Shown here piece after piece: positions 22,600-33,091 of a DNA stretch of 64,000 bases. Below the pieces are notes generated by a model. The model saw only the letters and a program-made list of their open reading frames with translations, ran no database searches and was not told the DNA's origin. Position 1 is the first letter of the stretch. Each line of letters begins with the position of its first letter. The stretch spans positions 9,149,001 through 9,213,000 of the forward strand of contig CM074758.1 in assembly GCA_037355855.1 (NCBI GenBank), read 5' to 3'. The DNA comes from Pseudo-nitzschia pungens (taxonomy: Eukaryota; Bacillariophyta; Bacillariophyceae; Bacillariales; Bacillariaceae). The position numbers and the translations under genes are program-made.

Positions 22600-22930
22600 A
22601 TAGAGGTGCGATCGATAGAGGTGCAGCAGGTCGACGCGATAGAGGTGCAGCAGGTCGACGCGATAGAGGTGCGGGTCGAGCGATGGAGGTGCGAGACACA
22701 ATAGAGGTGCAGATTGACGCGATAGAGGTGTGTTGCTCTTTTAAGACTTACAGAGAGGTGCATGGGAGGGATTGTAGTGCAACTCGATAGAGGTGCGAGT
22801 GATTGTGCTGCGAATCGACAGAGGTGCGAATGTATTGCTGTAAGGAGACCATGAAGGTGCAAGAATTTTTTGGGGTACAAAGAGTACTTGTACAGTAGGT
22901 GCGAGTTAATTAAGGTAGTAGAGGTGCATG
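22600..22930. repeat. GATAGAGGTGC-based repeat tract
   Basis: At least a dozen copies of (A)TAGAGGTGC separated by variable 8-25 base spacers, partly in a regular unit with GCAGGTCGACGC. The same nonamer recurs in the 135-bp satellite near 60-62.8 kb and once, inverted, near 28887. Confidence 0.8.
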
Positions 22931-23665
22931 TTAATTAAGGAGAAGAACGGAGAAGAATGAGGAGAAGAACGTTCTGACGTAGGTACGTTCATATGGTTGG
23001 AAAGTTCTGTAAGTAGTTGAAAAGTGTAAGGAAAAAGTGTGAGGTTACCCAAAAAAAGTGTGATATTACCCTCGTACCCTGAAAAAGACGATCTTTCCAC
23101 AATCCAGAATGAATCCAGTCGCTCCTTGCAATCACCCCTTACGTACGTACCGTGGAAGTCATTCGTACGGTACCGTTCGGTACGGGAGGTAAGGTTAACG
23201 TTACTCGTGACTGACAGAACTATGTAGGTACCTATCATACTGACATAGGACTACCATACTTACCGCACACAACTGATCCGCAACCTTTTAAAATCTAATT
23301 AGTCAATATTTGGGGTGGGCGCGGGAAGCTGAGCAAGTAAACTTACAGTAAATTATTTCGACCATGGAGATTTCCTCCAAAATCCTTTCATCTTCATTGT
23401 CATCTACCGGTACCAGTAATCTTAATCACGGTATCATCCGTCAACTTCACTTCATCTGCTAGACCAACAACACCATTCCAATCGCAACGGATTGTCCGAG
23501 ATCACTTTCGTTCGTTCACCCACCCCGACAAGTGCACCTGCGTGAACCGATGAATTAAGTCTTGCCAACCGGGAACGGGACACGCAACACTCGCAGAAAC
23601 ACCCACATACCTACATGCGTACATAGATTCCTACGAAAAACATACTTGGACAGACGGAAACGGCA

Positions 23666-26347
23666 ATGGCGACACGAAACAACTCTCGACGCGGCACGCG
23701 TCGCAGTGCCGATCATCGCCGCTCCAGAGAGGAACCCGAAGAGAAGAAAGAGACAGGTCGCAACGAGAGCAACGATCGACTCGAAAACGACGCAGGCGCC
23801 GACGAGGGCAAGACCAAGGCCAAGGCCAAGGCCAAGGCCAGGGCCAAGGCCAAGACCAAGGCCGAGAGCGAGGACAGCGACGCCGACAGCGAGGAGGATC
23901 GCGACTACGTCCTCGGCGGCGTGCGCTACGCCACGTACCAGGAACTGGTAGAAGCCAAGCGCAAGCGCAACCAGACGAGGCTCCTCGATCTCGGGTTTGG
24001 AACCAAGACTGGCAAGAGCGGCCGCAAGAGCAGCAAAGGCGGCGGCGCGAGCCATCATCCAAATTCCGGTGGCAACCGAGGCATCCATTGCAACGCTCGC
24101 GGCGGCAAGCGAAAGGGACCCGCGCCGTCGAAAAAGGGCGGGGGCGGGGTCAAGGCCTGGTCCTTTTGCGACGCGGACGAAACGGAAACCGGGGGCGAAA
24201 CGATCGCAAACGACGGCACTCGCGCTCGCGGAACAGCGGGGCCAAACGAAGAACGATCCAACCAAAGAACACCCAAGAAAAACGGAGTCTCACCCCGGTC
24301 GTATTACGATGGCATGTCCCTGGACGATGCGGCGCGCGGTACGGACGATGGCAGCGACGACCACAACGCTATCGACATTCACAGCAATACTGGTAGCAGT
24401 AGCAGCAGCGGCAGCGGCAATCCCTTTGTCGAAGTCTCCGACTGCCTGCTGGCTCTCGAAGACGAACTGGAGCGTTTGCGAAATCGCCGCCACTCTTTGC
24501 CGACCCGCAGGGATTCTGTCCTCCACAAACCAGCAACGGCAGTCACAACGACAACGACAACGGCAACGGCAACGACGACAACAGCAACTACAGCAGCCCC
24601 CTTGCTCGTGTCCCGGTTGCAAGATCTGCGCGCCATGGTGGCACCGGGAGGAGATTCCGAGAAGCGAGCCACGCGCCTCGCGGCATTGCACGATCTGGAC
24701 GGAGTCCGGATTCTTCTGGACCTCCTGGCTGCAACGGAGGCCGTCCCGGAAGCACGAAAGGAAACCGACAAAATCGACAACGACAACGACAACAACAACG
24801 AGACCGACCACCGCGTTGTGGGGGCGCTGGTCCTCGTCGTCTTGAACGACGCGTGCTGCGTCTCGCGGTCGCCGGGCAGCGATCGCGCTCCGGGAGACAC
24901 GCCTCCTTCCGAGCGCCTGGCACTCGATCTGGTGGAGCACGGCGGATGGGATCTCCTCGTGGCCAGGGCCTCGGCCATCCACCCGGTCCCCGCCAAGGCC
25001 CAAGGCAGCGGCCGTGCCAATGCCAATGCCAATGCCAGGAGAAAGCGCAAACGCGCCGCGGATCACGGGACGATCCTCGCGGCCCTGGACCGCGCGGGAG
25101 ACGCCTGGAGCCTTCTGGCGACGCTCACCTTTTTTGGATCGGTGGTGGAGCGTCTTTGTTCGGACCAATCCTCGGCGCGCGAGCCCTCCCCGGTGTCGGA
25201 GCTGGGGAGGATGGCGGTTTGGGCGGTGGCAACCCTCGACAACTACGCGACCCAGGGACTCCTCCGGTTCCTTCCGGCGGCGACGGTCGAGACGATGGGT
25301 CTGCAGCCCGGTGGGGCGGTGGCGGAGTCCAACTCCATCTCCAACTCCACCTCCAACTCCACCTCCAACTCCAGCGCTACTGCCAGTGCCGCTGCCAGTC
25401 CCACCAAGCGGAGGCGGCGCTCGGTCACCAGGGACGGCCGCTTTGCGGCGCTGCCCACGACGCAGGCAACGACCGACGAGGCCTTTGGCGCTGCCAAGGC
25501 GGCGGCCCGCGTCCTGGAACCCATCCTGGGAACGGTCCGCAACCTCCTGGCCCGTCCGGTGCTCAACGACTGGAACGCGAATGCGAATGCGAATGCGAGA
25601 GAGGTCGTCGGAAAGCTCGTGGCGATCCTCTGTAAGCCGGTGGTGGGGGAGAGCAGCAATAGCAATGCCAGCAGGAGCAACAGCAACAGCAATTACAATA
25701 ATAATAAGAATACCACTAGCGGCAACGAAAACAACGCGCGTGGCTCCTCCATTGCGTCGCCCCCTATCTCCCCACGACGATCGCTGCCGCAGCCGCAGCC
25801 GCTGCCACAAATGCCGGAGAGCCCGGCGAACCGCAACGATTTCCTGAACTTTGTCCGGGCGGTCCCCACCGTGTATCGATGGGCGGAACGCAACGACCCC
25901 ACCGGGGGCATCGCCGGCAACCTCCTGGGCATTGTGCGGGTATCGCTGGCGCGCAACGTCTGGATGGCTCCCGGCACGGTGGAGCGCCTCGCGGAATTCG
26001 TGGCGAGGAGCCTCCGGCGCAGCGGAAGTCGCGGCTTTGGCCGCTCCTCTTGCGACACTCGACTGGTCCGCCGGGTCTGCGGGCTGGTTCACACCTGGAG
26101 CACCGCCTGCGGTCCAAACATTAGCAGCAGCAGCAGCAGCAGCAACGAGGACGAATGGGTGGCGTGGAGAAAATCGATTCTGGTACGGGCGGGATGCCCG
26201 GACGAGCTGGAGACCCTTCTGGCGATGACGGTGTCCCGAGACCCTATTCATTGTGGCACGCAGGATGATGGCGGCGACGGCGACGGCGACGACTGCGACT
26301 CCCTGTCGGACGTTATTCGATCCGCGATTGATTGCCTCCGATCGTGA
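23666..26347 (+). CDS. Uncharacterised 893-residue protein with possible ARM-like helical region
   Basis: A single open frame from ATG 23666 with no internal break. Residues 1-70 are charged, with a KAKAKAKARAKAKTKAE alternation that looks like a basic nuclear or nucleolar tail. An acidic stretch (ESEDSDADSEEDRDYVLGG) follows, then RYATYQELVEAKRKRNQTRLL and a low-complexity basic segment. Folded, mainly helical segments begin near residue 310 (VSRLQDLRAMVA, ATRLAALHDLDGVRILLDLL) and recur to the end (LDLVEHGGWDLLVARASAI, TVYRWAERNDPTGGIAGNLL, SILVRAGCPDELETLLAMTV), separated by Ser/Asn tracts. The Leu-rich helix pairs hint at an armadillo/HEAT-like or WAPL-like chromatin-associated fold, which is weak inference. 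No catalytic motif was recognised. Codon use is clearly coding (GC-rich third positions). Confidence 0.75.
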   Translation: MATRNNSRRGTRRSADHRRSREEPEEKKETGRNESNDRLENDAGADEGKTKAKAKAKARAKAKTKAESEDSDADSEEDRDYVLGGVRYATYQELVEAKRKRNQTRLLDLGFGTKTGKSGRKSSKGGGASHHPNSGGNRGIHCNARGGKRKGPAPSKKGGGGVKAWSFCDADETETGGETIANDGTRARGTAGPNEERSNQRTPKKNGVSPRSYYDGMSLDDAARGTDDGSDDHNAIDIHSNTGSSSSSGSGNPFVEVSDCLLALEDELERLRNRRHSLPTRRDSVLHKPATAVTTTTTTATATTTTATTAAPLLVSRLQDLRAMVAPGGDSEKRATRLAALHDLDGVRILLDLLAATEAVPEARKETDKIDNDNDNNNETDHRVVGALVLVVLNDACCVSRSPGSDRAPGDTPPSERLALDLVEHGGWDLLVARASAIHPVPAKAQGSGRANANANARRKRKRAADHGTILAALDRAGDAWSLLATLTFFGSVVERLCSDQSSAREPSPVSELGRMAVWAVATLDNYATQGLLRFLPAATVETMGLQPGGAVAESNSISNSTSNSTSNSSATASAAASPTKRRRRSVTRDGRFAALPTTQATTDEAFGAAKAAARVLEPILGTVRNLLARPVLNDWNANANANAREVVGKLVAILCKPVVGESSNSNASRSNSNSNYNNNKNTTSGNENNARGSSIASPPISPRRSLPQPQPLPQMPESPANRNDFLNFVRAVPTVYRWAERNDPTGGIAGNLLGIVRVSLARNVWMAPGTVERLAEFVARSLRRSGSRGFGRSSCDTRLVRRVCGLVHTWSTACGPNISSSSSSSNEDEWVAWRKSILVRAGCPDELETLLAMTVSRDPIHCGTQDDGGDGDGDDCDSLSDVIRSAIDCLRS

Positions 26348-27225
26348 CCATCCCGAAGCCACTGAATCGCCAAACCCGAACATTCATCCTTCCCCCCCCA
26401 AAAAAAGAACAATCGTCTTCGGAACATCACTCGTGCCACGGGCACGGGGCAGACAAGCAACGGAACACAAAGAGAATGCGCGTTTCGGATATTTGCGTTA
26501 GAGTTTTCTCCATCTTTTGAGTTTTGGTGCTATGCATTGTTCCAATTCCAGAAGGTACGCTGAAATGCCTTGGGATCGTCGATACGTTGATCAGGAAATT
26601 CGAGGGACGGCGTTCCATCAGCGCTTCGACCAAGATCGAGATCGGAACTTGGATTCACGGAACATTTTCTCGAAAGTGAAACAAAACGAAAGTCGTGTCA
26701 TCTCCCGAACGCACGGCTTTCGTTTGTTTGATATCCAGTCTGCACAAAAACAGGATCAAACTTTGATGTTTACAACAGATGGAAAAGCAGAGTGATCACA
26801 GTTCAACACGAGGAACAAGAGAACAGTTACGAAGAAATCCCTTTCCTTGGAACAACAGTTGTTCCAAGCGCACGGTGGAGGTTGACACAAAAGACGCGAT
26901 TCGAATAGTTCTTTCACCCATGCATTCATTTTAAAATTCGAGTTTCTTTTGTTTGATCTCTACGTGCAGTCAATTTGTTTTTGAAAAACAATGGAAAGAA
27001 GCAAAAATATTAATCGATATTAATATTATTTTTGTATTCATAGTTCACAGTTCCAAAACATCAAACAATCCGATCAAGACTTTTAGGATATGGAACGGTA
27101 CGGTACGGTACGGCATGGCATGGTACGGCATATTGCGTCTGCCGTAAAATGTCTCGGCATTCGTAATGTCATCGATCCCCACAAGCGGATCGATGCCGCT
27201 AATATTTTCGCATGGATTTGTGAAC
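26348..27225. other. Spacer between convergent genes
   Basis: Holds the 3' UTRs of the 893-residue gene and the methyltransferase gene. One short open frame with an ATG at 26532 (ending 26795, 88 codons) has no recognisable domain and could be noise. A GTACG-type repeat lies at 27095-27125. Confidence 0.5.
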
Positions 27226-28332
27226 TTACTTGTGCGGCCCGAACAGACACTTTTGGGCTTCCGTAAACGCCGTGGAAGGCGTCTTGGAATCGGCCTCTTC
27301 GGGCTCGTAGGCGGGCTCATCGTTGCGGACAAAGACGCAAATGTGCATCTCGCAGTGGATTCCTTGCAGCAACGGTTGGATCGTCGGGAAACAAACCGGA
27401 TCGTTGTCCACCGACACCTTTCCTCCACCACCGCACCAGTGCAGATCCTTCATGGCCTGCGGAACAATGTGGGTCCGGAACTTGTTGGCCGCGCTGATGG
27501 GCTGGACGTCCTCGACCACCAGGATGCCCCCCGGCTGGATTCGGGGGAACCAAAAGAACAAGCTTTCCGCCATTTGATCGTGGAGGTGGGCTCCGTCGTC
27601 GATGACCACCATGAGCGGGGGTGCGTCGTCACGCTTCATTTTCTTGGTCCAGGTTTTCTTCAAGAATTTGTAGTCGCTGGCGTCCCCACAGTGCAGCCGA
27701 TCATTCTTACGAAGATCCTCGTACCAGCGGTGCTTCTCCGCAAAGTTGCCCCAGGGCCACTTGTTCTCGGAGCGGGGTCCCTCGGGGATGCAAGAAATCT
27801 CCATCGAGTGGAGCTCGGCATTCGGCATGAAATTCGTGTAGGCCTCGAATCCCTTGCCATTGTAGAAACCAATCTCCAGAAACTGGATCGGGTCGGCGTC
27901 AGGAGTCGAATACTTGCCGATCCAGCGGTTGTAGATGGTGTCGTAGAAATGACCCCAGGGGCGACATTTTGCGTGTACGGCTTCCTTGTAGAAGCACTTT
28001 TCGTTGTCTTCGAGGCACTCGGAAAGCAAAAAGTTTCCTGCCACCTTGTCCGTTCCGGTATTGTGGGCCACTTCTTTAAAGTCTTGCTGCTGGGATTGAA
28101 CCTCGACGCTCAAGGTTTCTACTACTGGTGGGGAGGGAGACGAATTAGTTCCGTCCTCCTCGTTGTTGTAATCTTCCCAATCATCTGCGGAGGCAATTCG
28201 TCCCTCCCTGGGGTGAAGGACTACCACCAGGAGTCCAAAAAAAGCCAAAAAGCCTAATGCCATTAACCGATAGGTTCGGGCATGAAAGCTCTCACCCTTT
28301 CTCGGGGCGGTTCTTGTTGGCAGGGATTCCAT
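27226..28332 (-). CDS. Membrane-anchored SAM-dependent methyltransferase (TylF/CmcI-like class)
   Basis: An intact 368-residue frame from ATG 28332. Residues 23-42 (LMALGFLAFFGLLVVVLHP) form a signal anchor preceded by basic residues, predicting a type-II protein with a lumenal catalytic domain. Domain order: HNTGTDKVAG, then DTIYNRWIGKY, the SAM-binding motif IQFLEIGFYNGKGFEAY, ELHSMEISCIPEGPR, the acidic VVIDDGAHLHDQM and PGGILVVEDVQPISA. The ExGxxxGxGxxxY, IDDGxH and GGxxxxEDxxxS signatures are those of macrocin-O-methyltransferase / cephalosporin-hydroxylase-like enzymes, which often O-methylate sugars. A Golgi or ER glycan O-methyltransferase is a reasonable inference; the substrate cannot be read from sequence. 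Paired cysteines suit a lumenal location. Confidence 0.85.
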   Translation of the reverse strand: MESLPTRTAPRKGESFHARTYRLMALGFLAFFGLLVVVLHPREGRIASADDWEDYNNEEDGTNSSPSPPVVETLSVEVQSQQQDFKEVAHNTGTDKVAGNFLLSECLEDNEKCFYKEAVHAKCRPWGHFYDTIYNRWIGKYSTPDADPIQFLEIGFYNGKGFEAYTNFMPNAELHSMEISCIPEGPRSENKWPWGNFAEKHRWYEDLRKNDRLHCGDASDYKFLKKTWTKKMKRDDAPPLMVVIDDGAHLHDQMAESLFFWFPRIQPGGILVVEDVQPISAANKFRTHIVPQAMKDLHWCGGGGKVSVDNDPVCFPTIQPLLQGIHCEMHICVFVRNDEPAYEPEEADSKTPSTAFTEAQKCLFGPHK

Positions 28333-29648
28333 CCTGGGAGTCAGTTTTGTGTCGTCTTTTCAAATACGGAGTAATAATGAAAACAAAATCAAACAATCTC
28401 GGTACGTATTCAATCGACTTCAATGCTGCAATCAACTGCAAGAGCTAAGGGACGTTTTCGATGGCTATGGGACTTCTGCTATTCACGATGATGTCACCTC
28501 AGGACTGGGCGAGATGAGAGAAGATTCTCTAATGGATATCAGATATCAAGCGTAACCTTGCCTACCAGGTAAAACCTTACCGTTTAACAGTCGAACCGAC
28601 TCAACAAGAGGCCTTGCCCTAAGACCTTACTCCTGCACGTATCGTACTTGTACTTCGTAAGATTACGAGTAAAGTTATCTTGAGACTTAAGGTTACTTGT
28701 CTCGACCAACACCTCGGACGGGATATCCTATTCTTTTCTTTTGACATGAACCAAAGCTCTTCTGCCGGTATGAAATTATTCTCCATCCAATGCGAAGTAG
28801 TACAGCCCAAGGAGTCACAATCTGGTCATTGTATTCTAAGTGTTCGGTTTTCGGTCAAAACTGGACCGTTGGGAAGTTAGCTGATGTGCACCTCTATTGA
28901 AATCATTTACTGATCAGGTATGTGTAAATTGTATAATGGAATGCGTTAGGTAATTATGCACACGTAGCGGACTATCTGAAGAGATTACATCAAATCTTGG
29001 AAAGGCATACTAAAAACAAGAAATGTTTTCAAAATCAACATTCTCGTGGAAGCACAAACTGCGAAACAGGGGATAAGTTACTCGTAAGGATTTACTGTCA
29101 TCACGAAGCATGACATGTAAGGTTACCGGTAATCTTACGTAGGAAGTAAGGTTTTTACTGTATTACAACTTCAAAACGATGACAGTGTGGGTGGTTGGTT
29201 CTTACGTTCTTACCCTACGGTAACTCACGACTAGGAAAGCAGGACGGGCCCATCTCCACAAATCTCAACAACTAGTACTAGTAGAAGAGCCAGACGATGA
29301 ATCATCGGAAGGAAACAACCTCTCCCATACGGTACCCGTCTGGACACAGAATTAGCGACTGCTGGGCTGCCAATCAGCAGCAACTACTAACTAGTAGTAG
29401 CTGCTACAAGTGCATTCCTGCTGCTGGACGAAACAGGAACAAAAAGCCCGCACTACTAGTAGTAGTAGTTCTAGTAGTAGGTCCTCCTCCACCAAAGGTT
29501 CACCACTTGTTGTCGTTGGTAAGACAAAACAAAACTTAGCACGGTGCTGGTAGATAGAAAAAAAACGACAAGAATCTAGTGTGGATGATTGAATGAATGT
29601 CCATACTACTACTAGTAGTAGTAGTGGTGGTGGTGGAATGGGTGTCGG
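28333..29648. other. Spacer rich in GTAAGGTTAC and ACTAGT motifs
   Basis: No supported gene is seen. Repeated GTAAGGTTAC / GGTAATCTTAC words occur at 28555-28700 and 29110-29160, and ACTAGT-centred clusters at 29270-29285, 29388-29480 and 29605-29635. A single inverted copy of TAGAGGTGC is near 28887-28897. Confidence 0.5.
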
Positions 29649-31574
29649 TCAATAGGTGATGCCGTCCGGTACGACCACCGCGGGCAGCGGCACGATCGTA
29701 GCGGGCACCATCGGCACGACGGACCGTTCCGAAACAATAATGGTGTTTTCGGACTCCCAATGGGTGTGGTTGTGGTTGTGGTTGTGGTTTTGGCTGTTGT
29801 GGTTGCGAGGATTTGGAGTTGGTACCGGGCTTGTTGGTACCGAGTAGTAAATGTCGTCGTCGTCGTCGATCTGCGCAGTCGCAGTCGCTGTCGCATGCGC
29901 AGTCGCATGCGCTTGGTGGACTCGCGCTTCCTCGTGTGCCTCCTCGTCCCCTCCCGCGTCGGTCCGACCGGAGGAATGCATGCCGGTGGTGGTGGTTTGG
30001 AGTCCGTATTCGGGGTCTCGATCGAGATGGTGACCGTGACCGCGACCGTGACCGCGACCGTAACCGTGACGGTGACCATCCCCGTGATTCGGAATCTCTT
30101 CCACACGAAAGGCTCCCTGGAGCACCAGCAACGCAGCGTCCTCGGAGGGATCCCCGTGGGAATCGCCGGCACCGCCATTGCCATTGCCATTTCCATTTCC
30201 ATTTCCATTGCCATCGTCGATGGCATCCCCGAGGCGCCGTTCCCCGCGGAGACCCGCGCTCTCGCTCGCGCTCTCGACAACGCCCCGCTCGCCGCGTCCC
30301 CACTGTCGCTGCTGCCGCTGCTGTCGCTCCCCCAGCACGTCCACGATGGGCCGGACCACCAGCAACGAGACGGCCACCACCAGGGCCAGTGCCGAGACCA
30401 GGATCGCTCCCACCACCACCAGCGTGGTGCGGGTCTGGGCCGCCAGCGCGTCCCGGACCCTCTTGTCGAGAATCGCCGCCTCTCGCTCCTGCTGCTGCTG
30501 CCGCTGCTCGTAGTACGAGTCCTTGTCGATGGTGCAGTCGACGCTCACGTGGGTCGTTCCGGGGGGAATCAGCGACGAGTAGTCGTAGTCGTAGTCGTAG
30601 TCATGTTCTTGCTCGTAGTCATGCTCGTGGTCACGCTCGCGGGCCGTCTGGGCCTGCGCTTGGAGTTGCAGCCGCCTCCGCTGGAGCAGCCGCACGAGCG
30701 CCCGGCAGACGTGCGGGTTCCGGCCCACGCCGCCGCTGCCGAGGTCGTAGCAGCGGGAAAAATCTCCGACGCACTCGTCCGGCCAGGCGTCGACGTAATC
30801 GGTGATCGTTCCGAGGTAGGTCCCGGCCCCGCACGCGCGGGAGGTCCCGCGGATCCAGACCGGGGGCGGCCCGTCCCCTCCCTCCGCCGAAAGAGTCCGC
30901 GGAAGCCCTTCCGCGAAAGCACCGACATCTCCTGCATCTAGATTTCCATCCGCATCCGCGCCGTGAAAGGAAATGAGGCACGGGGCCACGACGGAGGTGT
31001 AGACCCCCCGGGCGTTCGAGTAGGGGTCGGAGCACGGTGGGGCCATCGAGGGAGCCGCGGACGGGGTGTTTTCCGTGGCCGCGGCGTGGCTCTCGAATTC
31101 TTCCCCCACGCCCTCGCAGACCAGCAGGGGGGAAGACGCCGAGACGACGGACGCCGACGACGACGACGCCGATGGTGTCGCGGCATCGGAGGGTTTTAAC
31201 GGGAGGTTTTGGGAGTCGTCGTTGTTGGTTTTGGTGGTGGCATCTTTCGGGGTGCCTTCCGATGGCGTTCCCCCGTTGGTCGGCAGGGGTTCGGCTGCTG
31301 TTGCGGCTGCTGTTGCGGCTTCGACCGCGGAGGTTTTGGTCGGAAGGGGTTCCGCCATCGCGGAATAGGTTGGGGTGGTGGATGCGATGGTGGTCATCAG
31401 CACGGCGACGACCGTTATCAGAAGCAATCCGCCGCCGACCGGCTTGCTCCTCCGTCTCTTCCTCCTCGCCGGAACCCTTGCCGCCTCTCGTTGTCTTGGT
31501 TTGTTGAGTGAGACCCTGCCGCGCCTGGGATCCATTCGACGAATCGTTCGTCGTTCTCGTGTTAGATAATGCAT
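29649..31574 (-). CDS. Two-helix membrane protein with Cys-rich lumenal domain, unknown function
   Basis: The frame stays open upstream to 31991, but that part is low complexity, so the start is placed at ATG 31574 (MHYLTRER); ATG 31535 (MDPRRGRV) is the alternative. A basic stretch RRKRRRSKP precedes a hydrophobic segment (GGGLLLITVVAVLMTTIAS), a signal anchor or signal peptide. A Ser/Thr/Ala linker follows, then a domain with about eight cysteines (LLVCEG, CSDPYSNARGVYT, VAPCLISFHGADADGNLDAG, SRACGAGTYLG, DECVGDFSRCYDLG, HVCRALVRLL). ADADGNLDAGD resembles a calcium-binding EF-hand or dockerin-like loop. A second helix TTLVVVGAILVSALALVVAV lies near residue 415, followed by a cytoplasmic tail with GN, HG and TA dipeptide runs. 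It is consistent with a type-I or two-pass surface protein. The family is not recognised. Confidence 0.7.
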   Translation of the reverse strand: MHYLTRERRTIRRMDPRRGRVSLNKPRQREAARVPARRKRRRSKPVGGGLLLITVVAVLMTTIASTTPTYSAMAEPLPTKTSAVEAATAAATAAEPLPTNGGTPSEGTPKDATTKTNNDDSQNLPLKPSDAATPSASSSSASVVSASSPLLVCEGVGEEFESHAAATENTPSAAPSMAPPCSDPYSNARGVYTSVVAPCLISFHGADADGNLDAGDVGAFAEGLPRTLSAEGGDGPPPVWIRGTSRACGAGTYLGTITDYVDAWPDECVGDFSRCYDLGSGGVGRNPHVCRALVRLLQRRRLQLQAQAQTARERDHEHDYEQEHDYDYDYDYSSLIPPGTTHVSVDCTIDKDSYYEQRQQQQEREAAILDKRVRDALAAQTRTTLVVVGAILVSALALVVAVSLLVVRPIVDVLGERQQRQQRQWGRGERGVVESASESAGLRGERRLGDAIDDGNGNGNGNGNGNGGAGDSHGDPSEDAALLVLQGAFRVEEIPNHGDGHRHGYGRGHGRGHGHHLDRDPEYGLQTTTTGMHSSGRTDAGGDEEAHEEARVHQAHATAHATATATAQIDDDDDIYYSVPTSPVPTPNPRNHNSQNHNHNHNHTHWESENTIIVSERSVVPMVPATIVPLPAVVVPDGITY

Positions 31575-32722
31575 GCTGAAAAGTGCTGCCCGAAGCTTTC
31601 GGAATTCCGAACGAGGAGTGGGGCGAAGTTCGGTGGCTGGCTGGCTGGGAGGCTGGGTGATTGTCTGGCTGTCTGCGGGTGTATAGAGAAAACGAAAAAG
31701 GTGTTGTAGGAAGTGCCGATGGGAAGTACTACTACTAGTACTACAATACCGAACGCACTGATGTATTGATGTACAAACCTCAAAAGGATACCGGTATCCT
31801 ACCGGTATGCTATCGTCTTCTGCAATTCGATGGAACGCAATGCAATGCAACACAATGGATGAAACTTGTACTTCTACTGACACCAGCGCTGGGATCTCCA
31901 ATTCCGGATCGGTAAAATTTCGTGAGTGCACTCGAAAGTGACGGTCAAATCTGTCGCGATCCCCGTAGTAGTCTACACGGTACACGTACAAAATATTGTT
32001 TGTTCTCTCGAAAAATCACGAGTGTTCACAATCGTTTCCTTTTCTCGAGCGTATCGCACGGTAAATCTTACTGTTGTCTTAGTACTTGTTCCACGTACAC
32101 CGATGTGTAATTACCAAACTTTGGCATGCCGCGGTTCCAGAAAGTGTATTGCCCCCTTTCCGAACTTTGAGTCGTGATTGAGAAAAGGAACCGCTTTGGG
32201 ACTTTTCGAGAGAATTGAGCGATGACGGAACAAAAGTATCACATAATCATAGTATGTAAGGTTACGAGTACCGTAACTTATGTAGTCATCCTACGAGTAC
32301 GAACATACCAATGATGTATTATTACTTCGTATGATGGATGTTTCCGGCGGCAGGATTATTAATTTTGTGGCATTTTGTGCACTCTTGTGAGTTCTACGGC
32401 ACAGAGTAAGTACTTACTACGGTACGGGGTACGAGGATGCGCAGTCTGGTGCCATACCGTACATTACGTGTAAACGTTAAGTTTACTTGAAATACTATTT
32501 TGATTGAAAAAGAATGACAAGCAAGATCTCATACTACCAGTAAGTAACCTTATCGTACCAGAACTATGCACAGCACATACAAGTAACCTTACTTGTACCT
32601 CTTACTGACAGCACCATACTCGTACTCTGATCCTTGCGTTGCGCAATTCACGTACGAACGTTCAATGATTTTTTGATGATGGAATGTGTCAAAGAAGCCG
32701 GCCTCTCGTGTCACGGGAAATA

Positions 32723-32753
<31 letters not shown>

Positions 32754-33060
32754 CCGGCAGCTACGTTTACTCGTACTATGTTGAATGTGCTCTACCGAAA
32801 CATACCGGTAATGTTACATGTACGGTACAAACAACCCGAGCCAAATTCTTTGAAAAAATAGAACTAATAAAAAATACTAGTAATCCCGTACGGTTTGGTG
32901 ACGGCATTCGAAACAATTGCAATCAGGAACCAAACACCGACACGACACTACCAACAACCATCCACGGTACCGATTTCAATCGATCCACTCCACTCCACTC
33001 CACTCCAATCCAATCCACTCCACCATACCATCACTATCACTGTCATTACCAACAACAGTT

Positions 33061-33091
<31 letters not shown>
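31575..33091. other. Divergent spacer with microsatellites
   Basis: No supported gene is seen between the divergent 29.6-kb and 33.1-kb genes. Visible: an ACTAGT cluster at 31725-31742; GTAAGGTTAC-type words at 32255-32285 and 32545-32615; a GA run at 32724-32753; and a CCACT pentanucleotide run at 32985-33020 in the likely 5' UTR of the downstream gene. Confidence 0.5.

Larger units (their letters stand above)
20756..23665. other. Long divergent spacer with minisatellites and a hairpin
   Basis: No supported gene is seen between the divergent TPMT-like and 893-residue genes. Contents from left to right: a GATCT pentanucleotide run (20906-20945); an AT-rich stretch (21100-21260); three 21-base repeats (about 21828-21897); a GGACAGACAGACAGTG minisatellite (21950-22270); a 35-bp-arm hairpin (22413-22493); a GATAGAGGTGC repeat tract (22600-22930); and palindromic GTACGGTACC words (about 23140-23235). 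Confidence 0.6.

Noticed and set aside
24290..26383. 697-codon minus-strand open frame
   Set aside because: Antisense shadow of the 893-residue gene in GC-rich DNA; no domain, arginine-rich nonsense composition.
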